This document shows positions 14,102-21,124 of a DNA stretch of 37,017 bases, piece by piece. Position 1 is the first letter of the stretch, and each line of letters starts with the position of its first letter. The stretch is from NCBI GenBank assembly GCA_017623455.1, contig JAGAPA010000090.1:1-37017 (forward strand). Reading direction: 5' to 3'. The DNA is from Clostridia bacterium. GTDB lineage: Bacteria; Bacillota; Clostridia; Christensenellales; Pumilibacteraceae. The notes beneath the pieces were generated by a model, which was not told where the DNA came from, made no database searches, and saw nothing but the letters and a program-made list of their open reading frames with translations. A program made the position numbers and the translations under genes.

Positions 14102-14626
14102 TTATAAGAACAGCTCTACCGTATCGAGCAACAACATTCCTATCATTGCAATAAAGCAAATCGCCAATATTCTGCTAACCAATGCCAGAACGTGAGTGGG
14201 GTTGTGCCTTGGTACGCCTTCTTTCAAAGCCTCGTTTTGTTCGTTAAATGCCTTTGTGCAAAGCACTAAAGCAATGATGCAACCAACGATAGCGGCGATC
14301 GCGTTAACTCCGTTTAGCGCCATCTCGTAAATGCTCGCCGCGTCTGCGCCAAACCTTAGCATAGCATCTATTCCGTACTGAATTTCCGAAACAAAGATCA
14401 AACCCATAATCCAAGCAATGGGCGCGACTATTATTGCGGCAAGCGCATATCCAAAGCCTCTTTTGTCCGCAACTGCAGTTTCTGCCCGACAAACGGTAAC
14501 TTCCGTTGGCTTTTCCTGTTCGATTTCCGTAACGGGCTGTACCTTTTGCGCGTTTTCTGCCTGTTGACATTCGTTGCACAGTCTTTCGTCGTGCTCGACT
14601 TGTTTTCCGCATTTTACACAAAACAT
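14102..14626 (-). CDS. Zinc-ribbon membrane protein, paralogue 3
   Basis: This 174-residue protein has ribbon MFCVKCGKQVEHDERLCNEC (Cys 3, 6, 17, 20) and a polar linker to about 55. Membrane segments lie at about 57-80, 98-122 and 145-172. The middle word is diverged (LVLCTKAFNEQN). AGGAGG precedes the ATG. It is 27 nt from the next paralogue and 15 nt from the previous one, so they are co-transcribed. Function unknown. Confidence 0.8.
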   Translation of the reverse strand: MFCVKCGKQVEHDERLCNECQQAENAQKVQPVTEIEQEKPTEVTVCRAETAVADKRGFGYALAAIIVAPIAWIMGLIFVSEIQYGIDAMLRFGADAASIYEMALNGVNAIAAIVGCIIALVLCTKAFNEQNEALKEGVPRHNPTHVLALVSRILAICFIAMIGMLLLDTVELFL

Positions 14627-14641
14627 ATCCGTTTCCTCCTT

Positions 14642-15190
14642 TTAGATTGCATACGGTACTGCCATAGCAATTACCGCTATTTCCAAAACTAAGATTAACG
14701 ACACCAATAATGCCGAAGCTGACGTTACGGTGCCTATTATTCCGCACACCATGGTGGGAATGGGTCTGCGATTGCCCGCAGCTACCGTTTGTTTAACAAA
14801 GCTGATGGACTGAATTCCCATTACGAGCGAAACAATAGAACAAGCCGTTGCACCGAGCATAAACGTTGAGGCAAGGATCACAAACACGACCAACATTCCC
14901 CCGACAGGTCTGTATCCAACAACGGATACAAGAGCAAACGCGTATCCGAAAATCATAACGACCATTGCTATCTCGGGCATAATTGCCGACGCAAGCGCTT
15001 TCTTAAATCCTGCCATCATGGGGTTGGGTTGATTTGCCACGGTTTTATAAACCTGCACAGTACCGTTCGTTTGCGCGGTCAAGTCTTTCTTATTCAAAGT
15101 TGCCGATTCCGAGCTTTGCTCCTTTTGCCTACACTCGTTGCAAGTGTCGCCCTCGTATTCAATGAATTTTCCGCATTTATTACAATACAT
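14642..15190 (-). CDS. Zinc-ribbon membrane protein, paralogue 2
   Basis: This 182-residue protein has ribbon MYCNKCGKFIEYEGDTCNEC (Cys 3, 6, 17, 20), very close to the ribbon of paralogue 6, while the membrane part differs strongly. Membrane segments lie at about 64-90, 95-125 and 148-180, with the family word VMGIQSI. AAGGAG precedes the ATG. It lies 12 nt after the preceding paralogue. Function unknown. Confidence 0.8.
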   Translation of the reverse strand: MYCNKCGKFIEYEGDTCNECRQKEQSSESATLNKKDLTAQTNGTVQVYKTVANQPNPMMAGFKKALASAIMPEIAMVVMIFGYAFALVSVVGYRPVGGMLVVFVILASTFMLGATACSIVSLVMGIQSISFVKQTVAAGNRRPIPTMVCGIIGTVTSASALLVSLILVLEIAVIAMAVPYAI

Positions 15191-15202
15191 TTTTCACTCC
15201 TT

Positions 15203-15730
15203 TTACACGGACACACCGTTTATGGTAACGGTGGGTATTATACGTGTAATAAGCATAATCATTGGGAACATCATAAGCACGAACGCATAGATAAGTACGA
15301 ATCCGCTAAGCGCTATGGATATAATGCCAAAAACCAACATAACAACCTTTACCTCTTCCTTGTTTGCCTTAGCTCTTACAAACGACTTTACTGCTCTTAT
15401 TCCCAAAATAAGGGTAAAAATGCTTACCGCCATAAGAAGAACTGTTGCCACCCAATAAATGATAAGGTGCGCTATCGAATCGTTGGTATATCCGTACTGA
15501 GCAACCGACAACATAATGGGGAATAAAAATCCAAATGCAACAAGCACTACAACCAATGCTATAATGGACGTTACGAAACACACAATAGCCAATCGCATCT
15601 CTTTTTTGCTCACTTTTTTACTTGGCTTTTCTTCTTGCTTAATTTCCGTCAAGTCCGAGGTCTGCTTACTGCATTCTTCACAAATTGTTGCGTTTTCCTC
15701 AATACGTTTACCACATTTACTGCAAAACAT
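15203..15730 (-). CDS. Zinc-ribbon membrane protein, paralogue 1 (first of the run)
   Basis: This 175-residue protein has ribbon MFCSKCGKRIEENATICEEC (Cys 3, 6, 17, 20) and a Lys-rich linker to about 45. Membrane segments lie at about 47-78, 92-115 and 128-165, with words LGIRAVKSF and LVFGIISIAL that align with the other paralogues. AAGGAGG precedes the ATG. The 105-nt gap from the upstream hydrolase gene shows no clear terminator, so read-through from the acyl operon is possible. Function unknown. Confidence 0.8.
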   Translation of the reverse strand: MFCSKCGKRIEENATICEECSKQTSDLTEIKQEEKPSKKVSKKEMRLAIVCFVTSIIALVVVLVAFGFLFPIMLSVAQYGYTNDSIAHLIIYWVATVLLMAVSIFTLILGIRAVKSFVRAKANKEEVKVVMLVFGIISIALSGFVLIYAFVLMMFPMIMLITRIIPTVTINGVSV

Positions 15731-15835
15731 AAATTTTCAACCTCCTTTTCTGTCTTTATTAGCTTATGCTTTTGCTTTCCTGTTTTACACAAAAACAACA
15801 AGCCTTAATACCTATCAGATTTCCGCTGTCACGCT

Positions 15836-16897
15836 CTATAGCTGAGAATCGAACGTAGAAACGATAAGATCCATAAGCTCTTCGTTCACTTCGCTGTACA
15901 GCGCGTGGTCCACGGTTTTATAAAAATCTGCTTTTTCGTCATACGTAAGATCTTTACCCTTTTGTATGCGTAAGAGCCTGAGCTTGCTTGCAACTTCCTG
16001 CTGATACAACGCAGATCTGTCCGAATGCCAGATATTGTTGTGATCCCCGTGCACTCCAAAGCCGTCGTAATAAATAACATTGGGGTTCGTTATTTCTTTT
16101 TTGTGCGATATCACCGATTGCTCGGTATAAGAGATTATCTCGTCGTCCACTCCGTGCGCGATTATAACGGGGATATCTACCGAATTAATTCCCTTTACTC
16201 CGCTACTGTTTGCGTACTTTGAAAAGAGTATACGTTGATAAGCGTTGAATATGGGAACGGGAACGAGCGCAAGCGGTCCTGCGTATTGTTTGCCCTTTTC
16301 GAGCATAATGGTAAAGCCGTTGTTCATGGGCGCAATGCCTGCGCAGGCTTTTACCTGTTTGTGAAACTCAAGCACAGACGTTACCGCATAACCTCCCCAG
16401 CTGTGACCGATAAGAAACAAAGGCTGAGATGAGTACGGCTCGGTTTTTCCTATGTAAGATAGGGTGTAGTCAAGATCTACGAGCGACTGACACATTCCTA
16501 TAAGCGAATCGCCTTTGGAATCGTACGTGCCGTTCACGTCATAAGCAAATACGTTATATCCGCTTTTTATCATGTACGAGATGAGCGGAATATAATCGTC
16601 CGCGCCTGCATGGAAGCCGTGAGATACGACCACCAAGCCCTTGTTCTGCTCGCTCTCGTAATAGTAGCCTTTAAGCTCGCTATCCTTGCTCTTGTAGAAA
16701 AACTCTTCACGCTTCAGGGTATCGCTTACCCTCTCGTAACAATACTGCCCTGCCGTAACAGCGTAATCGGGACGCTCGTAACGTGGAAAAAACGAATCGT
16801 AGGCAATAACCCCTGCGGCAACAGAAGCTCCCGTAAAGCCTGTAAGCGAGGCAAGTACAGCCGCTATTATTTTTGTTTTTTTAGAAACCTTTGCCAC
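15836..16897 (-). CDS. Membrane-anchored alpha/beta hydrolase
   Basis: This 353-residue protein has a basic N-terminus and one hydrophobic segment (about 9-32) without an obvious cleavage site, so it is probably tethered with the enzyme outside. The fold is shown by VVVSHGFHAG (oxyanion hole, 89-98), the nucleophile elbow GHSWGG (Ser166), the acid in AHGVDDE (Asp251 or Asp252) and a histidine in GVHGDHNN (about 283-286). It resembles monoacylglycerol lipase/BAAT-like hydrolases. It is the last gene of the acyl operon, 13 nt after the phosphopantetheinyl transferase gene. A lysolipase or acyl esterase role would fit, but this is inferred from context. Confidence 0.83.
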   Translation of the reverse strand: MAKVSKKTKIIAAVLASLTGFTGASVAAGVIAYDSFFPRYERPDYAVTAGQYCYERVSDTLKREEFFYKSKDSELKGYYYESEQNKGLVVVSHGFHAGADDYIPLISYMIKSGYNVFAYDVNGTYDSKGDSLIGMCQSLVDLDYTLSYIGKTEPYSSQPLFLIGHSWGGYAVTSVLEFHKQVKACAGIAPMNNGFTIMLEKGKQYAGPLALVPVPIFNAYQRILFSKYANSSGVKGINSVDIPVIIAHGVDDEIISYTEQSVISHKKEITNPNVIYYDGFGVHGDHNNIWHSDRSALYQQEVASKLRLLRIQKGKDLTYDEKADFYKTVDHALYSEVNEELMDLIVSTFDSQL

Positions 16898-16910
16898 GCG
16901 TTTTCTCCTT

Positions 16911-17549
16911 TTACAACACTTCTCTTAAATCCACGTTTTCAAATAATTTCACGTTATTTATATGCTTTGCGCATACGGATAAATAATATTCTTTGTCATT
17001 AATTTTGACACAAAAAGAACGAACGTTATCGGTTTTTATGTTCGCAATGACATAAGATTTTATGTCTAACGTCTTAAACACGCTTTCCTTTTGCGTCCAC
17101 TTTTTCAGCAACCAATCGTTTTTTTCGCGCACGTCCAAAGCAAAATACTCGTCACGTTCTGCCTTTGACAGAATTTTGGAATAAATGCCCTCGCGTATCT
17201 CTCTTTTTGCCTCTAAGTCCACACCCACGTTTTGGCATGACACGGCTACAGCCACCGCTCCGCTACTGTGCGAAAGTGAAAAGGCATACTTATCACACAC
17301 CCATTTCCCACACTCGGTTTTGCGAACACCAAGCTTATCGAGGGGTTTTCCGAACGAATGTAAAAGCGCGTACTCGAGCAACTTCCAAACGTAATATTTT
17401 TCCCGTCTTACCGTATCGTTCACACAGTTTTTAACCTCGCAGTCCCTCTCTTTTGGAACAAGTTCGCCCATTTTGCTGTCTTTTGGAATGGACGCCACGT
17501 ATACGTTAAGTACGCTTTCACCCTCTCTTTGCAATGAAAAGTCGCTCAT
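16911..17549 (-). CDS. Sfp-type 4'-phosphopantetheinyl transferase
   Basis: This 212-residue enzyme transfers the phosphopantetheine arm from coenzyme A to carrier proteins. The magnesium-binding motif VGVDLE (108-113, Asp111 and Glu113) and the second motif KKWTQKESVFK (149-159, Glu155) are present; the preceding SLSHSSGAVAVAV is also typical. The length is close to Sfp (224). It follows the carrier-protein gene by 2 nt, so its substrates are most likely that protein and the carrier domain fused to the ligase. AcpS normally serves fatty acid synthesis, so this points to a dedicated carrier pathway. Confidence 0.9.
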   Translation of the reverse strand: MSDFSLQREGESVLNVYVASIPKDSKMGELVPKERDCEVKNCVNDTVRREKYYVWKLLEYALLHSFGKPLDKLGVRKTECGKWVCDKYAFSLSHSSGAVAVAVSCQNVGVDLEAKREIREGIYSKILSKAERDEYFALDVREKNDWLLKKWTQKESVFKTLDIKSYVIANIKTDNVRSFCVKINDKEYYLSVCAKHINNVKLFENVDLREVL

Positions 17550-17551
17550 AA

Positions 17552-17809
17552 TTATTCCGCGTGCTGTTCGATATAGTCTATAACGTCCTTAACCGTAACG
17601 AAATCACCAAAGCCCACGCCGTCAAACTGAACCTCAAAAACTTCCTCTATTGCAATAACCACGTACAAAACGCCAACGGAATTAAGTCCTAAATCCTCGT
17701 TGAGTCTGTCGCTTTCCGTACAGTTTTCGATTTTCTCCGCCGACGAGCCCGTTGCCATTTTGAGAACGTCTTTAAGCTGACTTTTAATCTCTTCTCTTGA
17801 TTTTGCCAT
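17552..17809 (-). CDS. Acyl carrier protein
   Basis: The start at 17809 is chosen because GAGGGA lies upstream of it; an earlier in-frame ATG at 17869 would overlap the previous gene. The product is 85 residues, acidic and helical. The phosphopantetheine site is Ser44 in DLGLNSVGVL, a variant of the usual DSL motif, which marks it as a specialised carrier rather than AcpP. It sits between a PlsC acyltransferase gene and the phosphopantetheinyl transferase gene. It probably holds an activated acyl group for the acyltransferases encoded in the operon. Confidence 0.9.
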   Translation of the reverse strand: MAKSREEIKSQLKDVLKMATGSSAEKIENCTESDRLNEDLGLNSVGVLYVVIAIEEVFEVQFDGVGFGDFVTVKDVIDYIEQHAE

Positions 17810-17822
17810 AAAATTTCCCTCT

Positions 17823-18506
17823 TTATGATTTTTTATTTCTTTTGTATTTTGTTTCGTATAACTCTTCAAGCTTAAGCTCAGCGTTTCTTATGTACTCGTT
17901 TGCTTCCTTAACTTTGTCCATGGTAGGTATTTTTCCGCATATTTCTCTGACGTTAATGGGATCGCCCACTACAGCCACTCTGCGATTGTACCACTTACCG
18001 TACTTTGGTATATACATGGGAACTATTGGCTTGTCCGCCCTGTGCGCCATAAGCACCGCACCTGCCTTAAACGACATCATATCCTCGGTTTGATTTACCT
18101 GACCCTCCGGAAATATCAGCACTGCTTTATCGTCCTTAAGGTTTTGTACAACCGCATGAAATGAGTCCATACTGAAGTTCTGTTTATCTACCTGAATACA
18201 GTGCATCTGATTGAAAAACCACGCCTTAAGCTTGGTATCGTAAAGGTCTTTTGTCGCCAAACAACGCAAACGTCTGTTCCAAAACACGCAAAGCGCCATT
18301 ACGGGATCGGAAAGTCCGCGATGATTGCAAGTAACAAGCATTCCGCCCTTATACTCTCCGCGCTTCTTTTTGCCCGCGTAAATTACCTTGGGGCGCAACC
18401 AAATCAAAATCGGCAAAGATCCCGTTACCTTTACAAAGTCGTACATAAAATACGATTCTCGCTTCTTTTTAGGTTTATTATTTTGCTGTTTGTCTTTCGA
18501 GTTCAT
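17823..18506 (-). CDS. PlsC-like 1-acyl-glycerol-3-phosphate acyltransferase, copy B
   Basis: This 227-residue membrane-associated acyltransferase has the catalytic block NHRGLSD (HX4D, His62 and Asp67), the substrate-binding block FPEGQ (132-136, for FPEGT) and the VPMY block. The first 20 residues are very basic, and a second possible start is Met21. The gene overlaps the upstream copy A by 29 nt. The family esterifies lysophosphatidate or other lysolipids using acyl-CoA or acyl-ACP. The carrier protein encoded next to it suggests acyl-ACP as donor. Confidence 0.9.
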   Translation of the reverse strand: MNSKDKQQNNKPKKKRESYFMYDFVKVTGSLPILIWLRPKVIYAGKKKRGEYKGGMLVTCNHRGLSDPVMALCVFWNRRLRCLATKDLYDTKLKAWFFNQMHCIQVDKQNFSMDSFHAVVQNLKDDKAVLIFPEGQVNQTEDMMSFKAGAVLMAHRADKPIVPMYIPKYGKWYNRRVAVVGDPINVREICGKIPTMDKVKEANEYIRNAELKLEELYETKYKRNKKS

Positions 18507-19122
18507 CTCTTAATTCAATAATCCTATCTCTCAGTTTGTTCGTTATAATTTCTATGTTCTCTCTTTCCGTCAAATTATCGTCGTAATAATCAAGTGCGTT
18601 AAAGGGCTTGCCTACAATTACGCGATTGCTTTCTTTTTTGTAATATTTACCCTCGTTGTACATGGGAATAATCGGAGCTCCGCTTTCGAGCGCCATATAC
18701 ACGGTACTGGGATTGAAAGGCAAGGGCGTTTCCTCTCCCTTTCTTGGCAATCGTGCTTCCGGGAATATTTTTACAAGCCCGCCTTTATCGAGAATTTTTT
18801 CGCATTTGCTCATAAACGACAGGTCGTGCACGTCCCTGTTTACCTTTATACATCCGATAATCTTAAGAAAAAACGTTAAAAACGGATTTTTAGTATACAG
18901 CACCTCGGCAACCGGAATTCTTGGGATTCGACGCCACAGCACGAACAGCATAACCGCCACGTCCATCAAAGAATTGTGATTGCTTGCTACAATTGCTTTG
19001 CCTTTGATTTTGAGCGACTGTTTTTTCTTGTCTTCGTAATATACTTTGGTCTTAAAGCAGAACAGGTAAGGAATAAATCCGGTGATCCGCACAAACCAGA
19101 TTACTAAACTATGCCAAAACAT
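18478..19122 (-). CDS. PlsC-like 1-acyl-glycerol-3-phosphate acyltransferase, copy A
   Basis: This 214-residue protein has NHNSLMD (His49 and Asp54 of HX4D) and FPEARLPR (120-127), where the usual EGTR is EAR. The first 25 residues are hydrophobic and would dip into the membrane. It starts 1 nt after the transporter stop and overlaps copy B. It is clearly a paralogue of copy B but diverged, so the two probably act on different positions or lysolipids. The altered EGTR block may change the specificity for the phosphate head group. Confidence 0.9.
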   Translation of the reverse strand: MFWHSLVIWFVRITGFIPYLFCFKTKVYYEDKKKQSLKIKGKAIVASNHNSLMDVAVMLFVLWRRIPRIPVAEVLYTKNPFLTFFLKIIGCIKVNRDVHDLSFMSKCEKILDKGGLVKIFPEARLPRKGEETPLPFNPSTVYMALESGAPIIPMYNEGKYYKKESNRVIVGKPFNALDYYDDNLTERENIEIITNKLRDRIIELRDELERQTAK

Positions 19123-19123
19123 A

Positions 19124-21100
19124 TTATGCTTCTACCGTTTGTCCAACGGTTGCTTCCTTTGTTTCTTCTGCTTGTTTTTGCTCTTTTTCAAATTCGTAAA
19201 TTTTGTTTACGTAGCTTTGAAGGAATGAAAGCGCGATAACGTTCACGGGAAGAATGGGAAGAATAATACTTGAAACAATATATACTGCCATTTGTATTGC
19301 ATACCAAGGCTGTCTAAGCATATCCATTCCTCTCTCCCTTGCCGCTCTTCTCAGTCCTGCGTTCGCTTTGACCACAAACGCTATATGCACAAAAGGTACA
19401 AAACACGAGATAAAGTATGCAAGTTTGGGCTTGAAGTCTTTTACGAGCTCTTTTAAGGACTTAAACAAATATCCCACCCAAATAAAGCCGAAAATGAATC
19501 CCGAAAGAATGGAAAGACCGATTTGAACAAAAATTATCTCGCTCTTATCCTCAACTACGCCAGCCTCATTCTCCACCGACGAGATATCAAGATCGGGGTA
19601 CTGCTTTTTAAGCTCTTTTCCAACGAGCGCAGGCGTGTAGTCCTTGGGCATTCTGAACGCAAGTATTGCGCCCAAGATACAGAACAACGCAACGATGAAC
19701 GGAACAAGCGTCGTACCTAAGTTGAACACCGTAGATACGTCCACTCCGAGTTTTGACGCGGCAACGTCTACCGCCTCAACGAACACTCCGCCCTCTACGT
19801 AGCCTTCCGCCCAGATAACTCCGCCCTGCGTGGAGAAGAAGAGATTTTTTATCAATTCGTACACAAGCGAGCCGGAAATTGCGCCGACTATGGAAGTAAG
19901 AAGCGCGTTTGCGGCAAAGTACATTGCAGAGTGGTTTTTCTTAAGGAGCTTTTCTTCCACGCTTGAAATTTGCGCGGTAATCATATACGGCATCATAAAG
20001 AACGCGCCTATCGCCCAGCTTCCTACTACTCCGCCCACACAACCGATGATTATCTTTGCCACCTTATTGTCACCCATAACAAGGTTTGAACCGATAAAGA
20101 ATGACATTATGGATATTGCAAAAGCTATAAGACATGTCTGATAAGTAAACCGTATTCCCTTTTTAGCTTTGAGCTTATTGAACATATACAGCATTATCGG
20201 AACGGGAGCAAACGCGCAAGTATTGAGTATTGCCATTTCTCCGCCGTTCATTCCCATACCGCCGAGAATCATTGCGTTCATTGCAACGAGGAACATCTGA
20301 AGACCAAAGTAGGTACAGCAGTTTACCGCAAGCCAATTAGCAAAGGTCTTATTCTTGAACGTGAGAGATAAGCTCTCCTTAAAGGTTACCTTTTCGGGAA
20401 GCAAGCCGTCGTTTTCGGGATAACCGTACTTTTCTCCCTCCTTGATCATAAAAATGGGAATAAGCATGGTTGCCATAAGAGGCAAGCCAATTTTGAGTAC
20501 GAACTCGTTTATGTGCATCTGAAGCCCGGACAAAAGAATGGGAACGAGCGCGTACACCAAACAATAAGATATCGTATCGAAGAATGATTTGTACGCAGAA
20601 ACTCTCAGTCTTTGAGCTTCGTCCTCGCACACCGACGAAAGCGAACCGTAAAATGCGATAAGACACATCGTATAGGTAGCGAAAAACACTACCGTCCAAC
20701 AAATAATCCATATGGTATTAAGAAGTGGATTTTCCACACCGCCAACGGGAACCCAGCACATTGCGTACGAGAGCACCATGGGAATAAAGCACACGGCAAT
20801 TGCAGGTCTGCGTCTGCCCCATTTTGTGGACAACGTATCGGTAATATGCGCAAACGGTACGTCAATAATGCCGTCAAACACCTTTCCCAAAGCATAGAGA
20901 AGAGGGAAGATCGCAGGCAGAATATAACAAGCTCCGCTCGCAAAAATTTGGTAATTAACGCCGTTTATCGTAGACATCGCCGAAGGGTTTATCGCGTCGG
21001 TAAAATACGCGCCCATGAGAACCATTAAAAGGTTGGGACCAAATCCCGAAAATGCGAATAAGAATTCCTTCCATTTGTTGTTGAGCGACCTTACTTTCAT
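19124..21100 (-). CDS. GPH-family (MelB/MFSD2A-type) transporter with C-terminal extension
   Basis: This 658-residue carrier belongs to the glycoside-pentoside-hexuronide branch of the major facilitator superfamily. The diagnostic segment is GKVFDGIIDVPFAHITDTLSTKWGRRRP (about 71-98). About twelve spans run to residue 500. About 150 extra residues follow, with two or three further hydrophobic segments (about 535-555, 562-585 and 603-630) that resemble small DUF4234-like domains. Typical members are 450-500 residues. It lies between an acyl ligase and two lysolipid acyltransferases, so lysophospholipid uptake, as in animal MFSD2A, is a serious alternative to sugar transport. AAGGAG precedes the ATG. 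Confidence 0.85.
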   Translation of the reverse strand: MKVRSLNNKWKEFLFAFSGFGPNLLMVLMGAYFTDAINPSAMSTINGVNYQIFASGACYILPAIFPLLYALGKVFDGIIDVPFAHITDTLSTKWGRRRPAIAVCFIPMVLSYAMCWVPVGGVENPLLNTIWIICWTVVFFATYTMCLIAFYGSLSSVCEDEAQRLRVSAYKSFFDTISYCLVYALVPILLSGLQMHINEFVLKIGLPLMATMLIPIFMIKEGEKYGYPENDGLLPEKVTFKESLSLTFKNKTFANWLAVNCCTYFGLQMFLVAMNAMILGGMGMNGGEMAILNTCAFAPVPIMLYMFNKLKAKKGIRFTYQTCLIAFAISIMSFFIGSNLVMGDNKVAKIIIGCVGGVVGSWAIGAFFMMPYMITAQISSVEEKLLKKNHSAMYFAANALLTSIVGAISGSLVYELIKNLFFSTQGGVIWAEGYVEGGVFVEAVDVAASKLGVDVSTVFNLGTTLVPFIVALFCILGAILAFRMPKDYTPALVGKELKKQYPDLDISSVENEAGVVEDKSEIIFVQIGLSILSGFIFGFIWVGYLFKSLKELVKDFKPKLAYFISCFVPFVHIAFVVKANAGLRRAARERGMDMLRQPWYAIQMAVYIVSSIILPILPVNVIALSFLQSYVNKIYEFEKEQKQAEETKEATVGQTVEA

Positions 21101-21124
21101 TTGTTTCTCCTTATAAGTGTAGTG

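Noticed and set aside
12736-15189. GCAATACAT words at several gene starts as further copies of the intergenic motif
   Set aside because: They are the reverse complement of ATG-TAT-TGC, the Met-Tyr-Cys start of the zinc-ribbon proteins, and lack the CGTAT half.
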